This document shows, piece by piece, positions 26,277-34,467 of a DNA stretch of 49,685 nucleotides. How positions within the stretch are numbered: position 1 is the stretch's first letter; the number at the start of each line of letters is the position of its first letter. The notes beneath the pieces are model-generated. The model ran no database searches, had not been told where the DNA came from, and saw only the letters and a list, made by a program, of their open reading frames with translations. Origin of the DNA: Candidatus Fermentithermobacillaceae bacterium (GTDB lineage Bacteria > Bacillota > Sulfobacillia > Fermentithermobacillales > Fermentithermobacillaceae); NCBI GenBank assembly GCA_012842425.1, contig DUSU01000001.1, forward strand, positions 1 to 49,685. Direction: 5' to 3'. The position numbers and the translations under genes were made by a program.

Positions 26277-26591
26277 ATGGCGCTTCCGAGTCTGACTCCT
26301 GCGGAGAAAAAGAAAGCGCTGGAGAAAGCCCAGACAATGCGAAGGGCACGGGCGGAGCTCAGGGCCAAACTCAAGAAGGGTGTCGTTAAGTTCGCAGACA
26401 TCCTGAACGACAAGGATGACGCAGTCATCCAGAGGATGAAGGTTTCTTACCTTCTCAAGTCTCTGCCCAGGGTCGGAAAGGTAAAGGCCGAGAAGATCAT
26501 GGAAGAGGTCGGGATAGACGAGTCCCGCCGCGTCCAGGGCCTCGGCAAGAGGCAGAGAGAGGCTCTCTTGGCTCGTTTCCTGGAGAAGTAG
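26277..26591 (+). CDS. mihF: Integration host factor, actinobacterial type (mIHF)
   Basis: A 104-residue nucleoid protein. The C-terminal part shows [18 protein letters not shown] followed by [18 protein letters not shown], the helix-two-turns-helix signature of mycobacterial-type IHF, which is unrelated to the HU-fold IHF. The basic N terminus ([20 protein letters not shown]) also fits. It binds DNA without sequence strictness and shapes the chromosome. AGGAGGGAG precedes ATG 26277. In actinobacteria this gene stands just before gmk, and here it precedes remA-gmk-rpoZ, so the neighbourhood is shared across phyla. Confidence 0.92.
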   Translation: MALPSLTPAEKKKALEKAQTMRRARAELRAKLKKGVVKFADILNDKDDAVIQRMKVSYLLKSLPRVGKVKAEKIMEEVGIDESRRVQGLGKRQREALLARFLEK

Positions 26592-26604
26592 TCAGGAGGT
26601 TTCC

Positions 26605-26850
26605 ATGAGCATCCGCATGGTGAATATCGGTTTCGGCAACATCGTGTCAGCCAACAGGATCGTGGCAATGGTGTCGCCGGAGAGCGCTCCAATTCGAAGG
26701 ATTATCGGGGAAGCAAGAGACCGGGGGATGCTCGTGGATGCGACTCATGGCCGGCGCACTCGCGCGGTTATTGTGGCCGATTCCGGACATGTAGTGCTGA
26801 GCGCCGTGAATCCAGAAACCGTTGTATCCAGGCTTGACGACATAAGGTAA
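26605..26850 (+). CDS. remA: Extracellular matrix regulator RemA (DUF370)
   Basis: An 81-residue protein with the family core [10 protein letters not shown]-type start ([20 protein letters not shown]), followed by [20 protein letters not shown] and the glycine- and arginine-containing [12 protein letters not shown]. RemA is a DNA-binding regulator of biofilm matrix and osmoprotection genes in Bacillus. ATG 26605 has GAGGTTTCC-like purines (TCAGGAGG) at 7 bases. It lies 13 bases behind mIHF and 23 bases before gmk, a position remA keeps in many Firmicutes. Confidence 0.93.
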   Translation: MSIRMVNIGFGNIVSANRIVAMVSPESAPIRRIIGEARDRGMLVDATHGRRTRAVIVADSGHVVLSAVNPETVVSRLDDIR

Positions 26851-26873
26851 CTAGAGATAGATAATAAGTACCT

Positions 26874-27464
26874 ATGTCGAGAGGAATTCTTTTCGTAATA
26901 ACTGCTCCATCCGGATGCGGCAAGGGGACGCTCAGGCGCAACCTCTTGGCGAGTGATCCGGGCCTCACTTTCTGTCCCTCCGTTACGACTCGCCTGCCGA
27001 GACCGGGCGAAACTAACGGAGTGGATTATTTCTTTATGTCCAGGGAAGAATTTCTGTCCATGAGGGACAGGCAGGAGCTTGTCGAGTGGGCCTCGGTCTA
27101 CGGGAACCTCTACGGGACGCCCGGAAAGCCCATTCAGGAAGCCTTGGAAAGAGGCGTCGATGTCATCCTGGAAAAGGACGTGCAGGGAGCTCGTACGCTT
27201 AGATCTCTGTACCCGGAAGGCGTGTTTGTTTTCGTGCTTCCGCCTTCTATGGACGAGCTTAGGAGGCGAATACTGGGTAGAGGTACGGAGAACGAAGAGG
27301 AGAGACGCCTCAGGTTAGAATGTGCCGAAATGGAAATGTCTGATCTCAGCACCTATGATTATGTTATCATCAATTCTGATCTTGACCGGGCGACTGAAAG
27401 GCTGTCCGCTATCGTGGCGGGAGAGCGGGCCCGTTCCAAGAGGAGGACGGCTAATGATGACTGA
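26874..27464 (+). CDS. gmk: Guanylate kinase
   Basis: A 196-residue enzyme that converts GMP to GDP with ATP. The P-loop is TAPSGCGKGTLRRNL near residue 10, and TRLPRPGETNGVDYFFMSREEF is the GMP-binding segment. IPEGVFVF-type strands and the RRILGRGTENEEE lid complete a normal-length protein. ATG 26874 comes after AGAGATAGATAAT, a weak purine run. The last codons overlap the start of rpoZ by 11 bases. Confidence 0.97.
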   Translation: MSRGILFVITAPSGCGKGTLRRNLLASDPGLTFCPSVTTRLPRPGETNGVDYFFMSREEFLSMRDRQELVEWASVYGNLYGTPGKPIQEALERGVDVILEKDVQGARTLRSLYPEGVFVFVLPPSMDELRRRILGRGTENEEERRLRLECAEMEMSDLSTYDYVIINSDLDRATERLSAIVAGERARSKRRTANDD

Positions 27465-27723
27465 AGCGGACATAAGCCGCTCAGCGCTGAGCTCTAAGTA
27501 TGCTTTGGTAATCGCCGTGGCCAAAAGGGCCAGGGAAATCGTTGATAGGAAAGAGGAATCGTCATCTTCCGGCGAAAAGCCTGTGACCCGCGCATTGGAT
27601 GAGATCATGCAGGGCAAGGTAATCGTCACACTCGCGAAGCGCGACCGGGCTTCACACGCGGCCCAGGAGGCTCAGGAACTGGCCGAAGATGAGTCTCAGG
27701 CTGAGTCCGGTCCGTTTATGTGA
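27454..27723 (+). CDS. rpoZ: DNA-directed RNA polymerase omega subunit
   Basis: An 89-residue protein. SKYALVIAVAKRAREI at about residues 13-28 and the later KPVTRALDEIMQGKV block are the omega core that helps assemble the polymerase. AGGAGG lies 7 bases before ATG 27454, inside the 3' end of gmk; ATG 27457 is an equal alternative. The gmk-rpoZ pair is a general bacterial arrangement, so identification is firm even though omega is short. Confidence 0.9.
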   Translation: MMTEADISRSALSSKYALVIAVAKRAREIVDRKEESSSSGEKPVTRALDEIMQGKVIVTLAKRDRASHAAQEAQELAEDESQAESGPFM

Positions 27724-27729
27724 GCATAG

Positions 27730-27748
27730 GGGACACAAACCGTGTCCC
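27730..27748 (+). promoter_or_regulatory. Hairpin over the priA start codon
   Basis: GGGACAC (27730-27736) and GTGTCCC (27742-27748) are exact complements separated by AAACC. The GTG start of priA is the first three bases of the right arm, and the only purine-rich ribosome site, AGGGG, is in the left arm. If it forms in mRNA, it would hide both signals and make priA translation dependent on rpoZ translation or on a factor. Confidence 0.5.
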
Positions 27749-29796
27749 TTAAGCAGGTGGAAGATGTAACATATCTGGATATTCTCGTGGACGTGCCGGC
27801 TGTAGGAGACCGGGCGTTCACTTATTATTGCCCCCGTGAGATCCGCCTTCCGAGGGGAGCCAAGGTTCGAGTTCCTTTCAGCCAGGCTATGGCCGACGGG
27901 TTTGTGCTCGGCGAGGTGAGCGAAAGACCGCCTTTCGCCATAAAGCCCATTGAGGGTGTCTACGACCTTTCATTTGTGCCGCCATCCGGTCTCTTGGACC
28001 TCATGGAGGAACTGGGGCGGTACTACTTGGCGACCACCGCGGCATCGTGGTCCTACCTATATCCACCTGTCGTGCCGCTAAAAAAGGTCGCCAAGATCCT
28101 GGAGGAAGGAGGGCTCAAACACGATCCTCCGGCACCGCAACCTGTGATGTGCGGCGATCACGATGCCGGCGGTGTGAGCCCCCCGGTGGGGGCGGGGGAA
28201 CCTGGATGCTCCGAGGACCGCACAGGGGCTGCTTTGTGGAAGAAGATGGAACAGGTGCCCGTCCTTTATGTATGGGGGAGCCCAGACTTCAGGTGGAAGC
28301 ACTACCTGAAGCTCGCTGAGGGAGTCCTTGCCGCGGGGAAGGGTGTGCTCTTTTTGGTTCCAGAGGCGAAGGTGCTTGACGGCTCTCTCGCCCGGCTAAA
28401 CACGCGGTTCCCCGGAAAAGTGTCTGCTGTAAACTCAGCGATGACGGGGCTCGTGCGGAGGGCTGCGTGGCTGTCTCTCCTCCGGGGAGAGATGAAGATA
28501 GGGGCCGGGACGAGGTCGGCTGCTTTCGCGCCCGTCCCGGACTTGGGGCTCATAGTCTTGGATGAAGAGGCCTCGCAGTCCCATAAGGCCCTTGACTGGC
28601 CGTTCTTCGACGCGAGGACGGTAGCCCTCGCCCGCGGGACAGAAGGCGCCCGGGTAGTGTTCGGGGGCGCATATCCGAGCGTAGAGGCAGTTCTAAACAT
28701 CGAGCGGTCAAGGTGGTCCTGCATACGTGAAGATTCACCCAAGGAGGCCGGCGGAGCGCGCCCCCAAGAGGAGGGGCCGCGGCTTAGGGTCATCGACCTC
28801 AAAGGGATGAGGCTTGGCCGCGAGATTATCTCCGAGCCCCTCAAGGAAGAACTGGAGGTCGCTTTCTCATCCGGGCTCCGGGCTGTGCTTTTTCTAAACC
28901 GGAGAGGCGATTCTTCACAGGTATCTTGCCGGGACTGCGGCAGCGTGGTATCGTGTCCCCGCTGCGGCGTTCCCATGGTGTACCATTCGAAAGAAGCCCA
29001 GATGGCGTGCCATACATGTGGCCTTAGGGAAGATGCTCCTGAAGTCTGCCCCGGTTGCGGCGGGCACAGATGGCGTTTTTCAGGTTTCGGGGTTGAGAAG
29101 GTCGAGGCGGAGTTCAGGGGGAAGTTCCCGGAGATCCCGGTTTTTAGACTTGACCAGGACGTTAGTAGGAAGTCGAGCCCTGTCGAGGTCCTCGGCGCTT
29201 TTGGCAAGGTCTCCCCAGCATGCCTGGTGTGTACGCAGATCGTCCTGGGACAGAGCCTCATACCGCCGGTAGGCCTGGTCGGGGTCCTTTCCGCCGATAC
29301 TTCCCTCAGCGTGCCTGACTTCCGCGCGTCTGAGAGGGCATATCACCTGCTTTCCGGTCTCAAGGACCTCGTGGATCGGCGCTTAGGGTCGCGAGGGTGC
29401 TTCCTGGTACAGACTAGAAACCCGGACCACCATGCCATCGTGGGAGTATCGGACGGCGACCACTTTTACGAGAATGAGCTTCAGATGAGAAAGATGCTGG
29501 GATATCCTCCGTTTAGAAGGTTTTTCAGGGTTAGGTTCGAAAGCAGGAGTTTCGATAAGGCAAGGGAAGCGGCATCGGAGTTCGCTTCCGAGATCGCTCA
29601 AGGCGGCGAGGTGACGGTGCTCGGTCCGGCACCGGCTCCCAAGCCGAAGATGCGGGGGGTATACCGGTGGCACGTCGCGCTCAAGGGCGATGACCACGGA
29701 AAGATCCTTGCGGAATGCCTGAGGGTTCTCGAAGCGAGACCTAAGCAGAGCTCGGTGAGGGTGTTGGTCGATGTTGATCCGGCCGACACGGAGTGA
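27742..29796 (+). CDS. priA: Primosomal protein PriA with degraded helicase motifs
   Basis: A 684-residue PriA homologue with an intact 3'-DNA-end binding domain (DILVDVPAVGDRAFTYYCP) and zinc region: eight cysteines from CRDCGSVVSCPRCG through CHTCG to CPGCGG. In the ATPase part the key motifs are lost: the Walker A position reads GSPDFRWKH (residues 179-187) instead of G-x-T-G-S-G-K-T, Walker B is DEEA (274-277) instead of DEEH, and the C-terminal GRAGR-type motif is LVDRRLG. It should therefore dock on replication forks but not unwind, as proposed for actinobacterial PriA. It remains long and in frame, so it is not a pseudogene. Start GTG 27742 lies in a hairpin. Confidence 0.92.
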   Translation: MSLKQVEDVTYLDILVDVPAVGDRAFTYYCPREIRLPRGAKVRVPFSQAMADGFVLGEVSERPPFAIKPIEGVYDLSFVPPSGLLDLMEELGRYYLATTAASWSYLYPPVVPLKKVAKILEEGGLKHDPPAPQPVMCGDHDAGGVSPPVGAGEPGCSEDRTGAALWKKMEQVPVLYVWGSPDFRWKHYLKLAEGVLAAGKGVLFLVPEAKVLDGSLARLNTRFPGKVSAVNSAMTGLVRRAAWLSLLRGEMKIGAGTRSAAFAPVPDLGLIVLDEEASQSHKALDWPFFDARTVALARGTEGARVVFGGAYPSVEAVLNIERSRWSCIREDSPKEAGGARPQEEGPRLRVIDLKGMRLGREIISEPLKEELEVAFSSGLRAVLFLNRRGDSSQVSCRDCGSVVSCPRCGVPMVYHSKEAQMACHTCGLREDAPEVCPGCGGHRWRFSGFGVEKVEAEFRGKFPEIPVFRLDQDVSRKSSPVEVLGAFGKVSPACLVCTQIVLGQSLIPPVGLVGVLSADTSLSVPDFRASERAYHLLSGLKDLVDRRLGSRGCFLVQTRNPDHHAIVGVSDGDHFYENELQMRKMLGYPPFRRFFRVRFESRSFDKAREAASEFASEIAQGGEVTVLGPAPAPKPKMRGVYRWHVALKGDDHGKILAECLRVLEARPKQSSVRVLVDVDPADTE

Positions 29797-29895
29797 GAGA
29801 CTGAAGAAGCAGAGGCGCTACTCACATAGGATCTACAAGTAACCCGACGAGGTTACATCCGGCGAAGAAGCGGATACTGCAAGCGAAGGTGGTTC

Positions 29896-31350
29896 TTGTT
29901 GGCAATTCATGAGATAAGGCGATTTGGAGATCCGGTGCTGCGCAAAGTGTCCCGGCCTGTCCCCCGTGTCAACAACGCAGTGCGCGAGATCCTCGACGAC
30001 ATGCTCGAGACTATGAGGAATGCTGCGGGGGCCGGTCTTGCCGCCCCGCAGATCGGCATTTCAAAAAGACTGGTCGTGCTAGATATAGGTGAGGGCCCCG
30101 TGTTTCTCGTGAACCCCGAGATCGTGTCTCGTTCAGACGAGACCCAGACGGGTGTCGAGGGGTGTCTCAGCCTTCCCGGATATATAGGTGAGGTGGAGAG
30201 GCCTCTCAGAGTGAGCGTCCGAGCTTTAGACCGCGATGGACACAGTGTTTGGATCGACAGCGAAGGGTATCTTGCCAGGGTGCTGTGCCACGAGATCGAT
30301 CACTTGGACGGGATCCTGTATACCGACCGCGCTTCGACCATATCGGAGGTCAAGAAGGGAGAGGCGGAAGAGTCCCAGGATGAGGAAGGTGAGGGCCGAG
30401 AAGTCCGCGCGGTCTTCATGGGAAGCCCGGAGTTCGCAGTGCCTTCCCTGGATGAACTGGTTTCCGCCGGAGTCAAGGTCGAACTCGTCGTTACCCAACC
30501 CGACAGGCCTTTTGGCAGGAAACAGGAGATCCGTTCCACTCCGGTCAAGGCAAGGGCGACGGAACTCGGAATCCCCGTCCTCTCGTGCGAGCGCGTCTCA
30601 GATCCCGACGTAGTGAAGAAGATCCTCGATGTAAAGCCCGACTTTGTCATAGTGGTCGCCTTTGGGCAAAAGCTTCCCAAGGAGATCTTGTCGGTGCCGG
30701 AGATGGGCTGTCTTAACCTTCATCCCTCGCTGCTCCCGAAGTACAGAGGGGGCAACCCCATTCAGAGGGCCGTCATGAACGGCGATGAGGTAACCGGTGT
30801 TTCCATCATCCACATGAGTGAGCGGATGGACGCCGGCGATATCGCGCTGCAGAGGGAAGTAGCCATAGGTCCAAACGAGACCTTCGGCACGCTGGAGAGG
30901 AGACTCGCGTCCCTTGGGGCGCATGCCCTCGTGGAGGTCGTGTACCTCATGACGCTGGGCAAGACCCCCAGGACCCCCCAAGACGAGTCAAGAGTCAGCT
31001 TCGCCCCGCACCTTTCCAAGGGCGAAGAAGTCATCGACTGGACGAGGCCGGCTCTTCAGATCCACAACCTCGTGAGAGGTCTTTCGCCAAGGCCCGGAGC
31101 AGTTACTTATATGGACGGAAAACGTATAAAGATATGGCAAACACGCGTGCATTCCGGACCTTCCAAAGGTTCTTACGCTCCGGGAGCTATAATCGGAGTA
31201 GAGGGAGAATCTATACTGGTGCAGTGCGGTGATTCGCCGATCGCCGTCACGGAAGTCCAACCGGAAGGCCGGAGTATCATGAGTGCCGCCGCGTTTCTCA
31301 TAGGACTTAGGTCAGAAACTCGCGCGTTCGGTGGGAGGGTAGAGACATAA
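29896..31350 (+). CDS. Fusion of peptide deformylase and methionyl-tRNA formyltransferase
   Basis: A 484-residue protein with two complete enzymes. Residues 1-150 are peptide deformylase with GAGLAAPQIG, EGCLSLPG and HEIDHLDGIL, whose Cys, two His and Glu bind the iron and catalyse removal of formyl from new proteins. After a charged linker (EGEGREV), residues from about 168 are formyltransferase (VFMGSPEFAVPSL, NLHPSLLPKYRGGNPIQRA, MDAGDIAL) that loads the formyl group on initiator tRNA, with a C-terminal RNA-binding part. The genes are normally separate neighbours; here no stop divides them. Two consecutive TTG codons (29896 and 29899) are possible starts, both after AAGGTGG. Confidence 0.94.
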   Translation: MLAIHEIRRFGDPVLRKVSRPVPRVNNAVREILDDMLETMRNAAGAGLAAPQIGISKRLVVLDIGEGPVFLVNPEIVSRSDETQTGVEGCLSLPGYIGEVERPLRVSVRALDRDGHSVWIDSEGYLARVLCHEIDHLDGILYTDRASTISEVKKGEAEESQDEEGEGREVRAVFMGSPEFAVPSLDELVSAGVKVELVVTQPDRPFGRKQEIRSTPVKARATELGIPVLSCERVSDPDVVKKILDVKPDFVIVVAFGQKLPKEILSVPEMGCLNLHPSLLPKYRGGNPIQRAVMNGDEVTGVSIIHMSERMDAGDIALQREVAIGPNETFGTLERRLASLGAHALVEVVYLMTLGKTPRTPQDESRVSFAPHLSKGEEVIDWTRPALQIHNLVRGLSPRPGAVTYMDGKRIKIWQTRVHSGPSKGSYAPGAIIGVEGESILVQCGDSPIAVTEVQPEGRSIMSAAAFLIGLRSETRAFGGRVET

Positions 31351-32036
31351 TGCTATTTGACCAGGGGTATTTTCTCTTTGTAATTCCGGCAATGATTTTC
31401 GCAATGTGGGCCCAGGCCAAGGTCCGGTCCGCGTACAACACTTACTCCCGGCTTCTCTCCCAGAGCGGGCGGACGGCAGTGGAAGTGGCTGCGTCGCTCC
31501 TAAGAAACGCCGGGCTTGGCGATGTGAGGATTGAGAGGCAGAGAGGGCACCTTACCGACCATTACGATCCCCGTTCGAGGACCCTCCGGCTCTCGGATTC
31601 AACCTACAACAGTGCCTCGGTGGCTGCCATAGCCATTGCCGCCCACGAGGTCGGCCATGCCGTGCAGCATTCCGTGGGCTATGCGCCGCTCGCCATAAGG
31701 AACGGGCTGGTCCCGGTCGCCCAATTTACGTCGCAGGCGGCTTTTCCTTTGTTTTTCATCGGGCTCTTCACCAACTCAGGTTTCCTCATGGACCTTGGGC
31801 TCCTCTTCTTCCTCGGAGCCGTACTGTTTCAGGCAATAACGCTGCCGGTTGAGTTCAACGCTTCCAGGCGGGCCATGGATATGCTCCAGGTTTCGGGCTA
31901 TGTGGCGCCGGCCGAAGTGGTGCCGGTAGGCAACATGCTGAACGCTGCGGCCCTTACCTACGTGGCGGGCATGGCCGTGGCGGTTGCCCAGCTCCTAAGG
32001 CTCTTGGTTCTCAGAGGCGCCAGGGATAGGGACTGA
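31350..32036 (+). CDS. Membrane zinc metallopeptidase (YugP-like)
   Basis: A 228-residue protein. IAAHEVGHAVQH near residue 95 is a HEXXH zinc-binding motif, and SRRAMDMLQVSG lies further on where the third zinc ligand would be expected. Hydrophobic segments flank it (LFVIPAMIFAMWAQ at the start, LFFIGLFTN, LLFFLGAVLF and the AALTYVAGMAVAVA tail), so the active site faces a membrane. It is the neutral zinc metallopeptidase family of unknown substrate. Its ATG overlaps the TAA of the preceding fusion gene (TAATG), so the two are co-translated. Confidence 0.87.
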   Translation: MLFDQGYFLFVIPAMIFAMWAQAKVRSAYNTYSRLLSQSGRTAVEVAASLLRNAGLGDVRIERQRGHLTDHYDPRSRTLRLSDSTYNSASVAAIAIAAHEVGHAVQHSVGYAPLAIRNGLVPVAQFTSQAAFPLFFIGLFTNSGFLMDLGLLFFLGAVLFQAITLPVEFNASRRAMDMLQVSGYVAPAEVVPVGNMLNAAALTYVAGMAVAVAQLLRLLVLRGARDRD

Positions 32037-32038
32037 CA

Positions 32039-33364
32039 TTGACTCCCCGGGAAGTGGCTTTCCGAGTTCTGTTGGACGGAGCGGTCGCCTCCCGGGGCGA
32101 CTATTTCGCGGCCTTGGTAGGAAGCGATAGGTCCCTTGCCGAGCTATTGGTGTCGGGCACGACCAAATGGCTGAGACTCATCGATGAAGTGATCGCCTCG
32201 CACGCAAACCGGCGCCTCTCGTCGCTTGACCCTCGCGTCCTCTGGGCGCTCCGGCTGGGCGTATTTCAACTGCTTTTCCTGGGGATTCCGCCTCACGCCT
32301 CGGTCTCTACCACGGTCGAACTCTTGCGTCACCGTGGCGAAAAGGGTTTTGTGAACGGCGTCCTCCGTTCCGTGGACCGCCTGAGGGGCCACATCGAGCT
32401 GCCCGGAGTGGAAACCGATCCTGTGGGGTACGCGTGTCTACGGTTTTCCTATCCGGAGTGGATAGCACGTCTCTTCATAGAGAGGTTCGGCCTCGGAAGC
32501 GGCCTCCGGCTCTGCGAGTTCGGGAACCACCCGGCGCCCATAACTTTGAGGGTAAACGGCCTGAAGACTTCGAGGGACCAGGTTATCCGGCGTTTCGAAC
32601 GTGAAGGGATTGTTGCCGAACCGGGACCGGTCCCGGGAAGTGTTAGGCTCCTCAAGGGGGCTAGCGTGACCTCCCTGCCGGGCTTTGACGAGGGTGAGTT
32701 CGTCGTCCAAGATGCCTCGGCCATGCTCGTTTCTCTCGTGGTTGGCGCAAGGCCGGGTGAGTCCGTGTGGGACGTGTGCGCTGCTCCTGGCGGCAAAACG
32801 ACGCATCTCGCAGAGATGATGGAGGGTACCGGTACGCTCGTGGCGACGGACATCGACGGTGCGCGGGCGGACATGGTGAAAGAGGCTCTCGCGCGGGCGG
32901 GACATACATTCGCGCAGGTACTAGTCGGGGATGCCACCGGGCCCTTACCGGAAGGCGGTGCGTTTAACCTGGGCTTCAACCGTATCTTGCTTGATGCCCC
33001 GTGTTCAGGCCTGGGCGTCATACGGCGAAACCCCGACCTCAGGTGGATGAGAAGGGAAAGCGATATACCGTCCATGAGCAGCCGGCAGTCGAGACTCCTC
33101 TCTTCGGTCAAGAGGTACTTAAGGAGCGGCGGAGTTCTTGTCTACAGTACTTGTACCCTTACGCGCGAAGAGAATGAGGATACGTGGCTCGAGTTCCTGC
33201 GGCACAATGTCGACATGGTCCCGGAAGACCCGGGGGAAGCTTTGGACGCTGAGTCCGCCCGCATGCTGGCTGATTCACCGTTCAGCGGACCGGGCTATCG
33301 CTATATCCTGCCGCACCTTTCCGGAAGCGACGGTTTTTTCATCGCAAGAGCCAGGAGGGCCTGA
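32039..33364 (+). CDS. rsmB: 16S rRNA m5C967 methyltransferase
   Basis: A 441-residue RNA methyltransferase. Residues about 1-135 form the NusB-like RNA-binding domain (ALRLGVFQLLFLGIPPHASV). The Rossmann methyltransferase follows with VCAAPGGKTTHLAEM for SAM binding, then DAPCSGLGVIRRNPD and STCTLTREENED with the two cysteines that catalyse C5 methylation. The start is TTG 32039, behind GATAGGGA. It is followed by rlmN after one base, so ribosome-maturation genes are grouped here. Confidence 0.94.
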   Translation: MTPREVAFRVLLDGAVASRGDYFAALVGSDRSLAELLVSGTTKWLRLIDEVIASHANRRLSSLDPRVLWALRLGVFQLLFLGIPPHASVSTTVELLRHRGEKGFVNGVLRSVDRLRGHIELPGVETDPVGYACLRFSYPEWIARLFIERFGLGSGLRLCEFGNHPAPITLRVNGLKTSRDQVIRRFEREGIVAEPGPVPGSVRLLKGASVTSLPGFDEGEFVVQDASAMLVSLVVGARPGESVWDVCAAPGGKTTHLAEMMEGTGTLVATDIDGARADMVKEALARAGHTFAQVLVGDATGPLPEGGAFNLGFNRILLDAPCSGLGVIRRNPDLRWMRRESDIPSMSSRQSRLLSSVKRYLRSGGVLVYSTCTLTREENEDTWLEFLRHNVDMVPEDPGEALDAESARMLADSPFSGPGYRYILPHLSGSDGFFIARARRA

Positions 33365-33365
33365 A

Positions 33366-34427
33366 GTGAACGACGTAGGAGTGCACGACGAGAAACCCAA
33401 TATCTTTGACCTTACGAGGGAAGAGCTGGCGTTTATCCTGACGGAGCGAGGACACAAACCTTACCGCGCCGGGCAGGTAATGAACTGGGTATATAAGCGC
33501 TATGCAGGCTCTTTCCAGGAAATGACCGACCTCCCGAAAGCCCTTAGGGACGATCTGCCAAACTGGGTGGAATTTGGAAGTCTAGAGCTACTCAAGAAGC
33601 AGGAAGGAGCAGGAGACCAAGCGAAAAGGTATCTATGGGGCTCCGGCGGAAAACCGCTGGTAGAATCAGTGCTCCTTAAGTACAAGTACGGTCTCACAGG
33701 ATGCTTATCCACTCAAATAGGGTGCCCGGCAGGATGCGCTTTTTGCGCGTCTCGCCATCTTGGGTATGAGAGAGGTCTCTCCAAAGCAGAGATAGTGGAA
33801 GAGTTCATGCGGATGTGCGCGGATGAGAAGTCCCGCATCGGCCGGCTGGTATTCATGGGGACGGGAGAGCCGTTTCTCAACTATGAGAATGTGATGGCCG
33901 CGATTGACAAGTTGTGCGATCCCGACGGGTATAACCTTTCCCGCAGGCGGATTACGGTATCGACTGTGGGCATACCCGAGGCGATGAGGGAGTTCGCCAG
34001 AGACTCCAGGGGTGTCAGGTTGGCTTTGTCCCTGCACGCGACCAGAGATGGCCTGAGAGACAGGCTGATCCCCCTCAACCGGACGTACCCTATCGGAGAG
34101 GTTATGGAGGCCCTCGGGGATTACGCCAGGGCTACGGGGCAGCGAGTTACCGTTGAGTACATGCTCATTTCGGGAGTAAACGACAAGAAAGAGGACGCAA
34201 GGGCGCTCGTGGCTCTTGTGGAAGGGATAGACTGTCTGGTAAATCTAATTCCGTGGAACCCCGTGCCCGGCTTACCGTGGGAACGGCCGGACGCGGAAGA
34301 TGTAAGAGCGTTCAAAGAAGTTCTCGAAAGGAACCGGGTTAAGGTCACTCTACGTCGTAGTCTCGGTGGGAATATTGAGGCGGCGTGCGGACAGCTCAGG
34401 CGCGAAATGACAGAGAGAAATAGATAA
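33366..34427 (+). CDS. rlmN: 23S rRNA adenine-C2 methyltransferase
   Basis: A 353-residue radical SAM enzyme. The GCPAGCAFCAS motif (near residue 120) has the three cluster cysteines in C-x3-C-x2-C spacing, GTGEPFLNY is the GGE-like SAM contact, and ACGQL at the end supplies the cysteine that is methylated in the double-displacement mechanism. It modifies A2503 of 23S rRNA and some tRNAs. GTG 33366 follows AGGAGG by 7 bases; the frame stays open further upstream but overlaps rsmB. It directly follows rsmB. Confidence 0.95.
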   Translation: MNDVGVHDEKPNIFDLTREELAFILTERGHKPYRAGQVMNWVYKRYAGSFQEMTDLPKALRDDLPNWVEFGSLELLKKQEGAGDQAKRYLWGSGGKPLVESVLLKYKYGLTGCLSTQIGCPAGCAFCASRHLGYERGLSKAEIVEEFMRMCADEKSRIGRLVFMGTGEPFLNYENVMAAIDKLCDPDGYNLSRRRITVSTVGIPEAMREFARDSRGVRLALSLHATRDGLRDRLIPLNRTYPIGEVMEALGDYARATGQRVTVEYMLISGVNDKKEDARALVALVEGIDCLVNLIPWNPVPGLPWERPDAEDVRAFKEVLERNRVKVTLRRSLGGNIEAACGQLRREMTERNR

Positions 34428-34467
34428 CCTCGCCATAGACGTAGGGGCTTCATGGGAGGGACCGGAG

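Noticed and set aside
27742-29796. priA as a pseudogene because its helicase motifs are missing
   Set aside because: The frame is intact for 684 codons with zinc cysteines and DNA domain preserved, and the same loss is known in actinobacteria.
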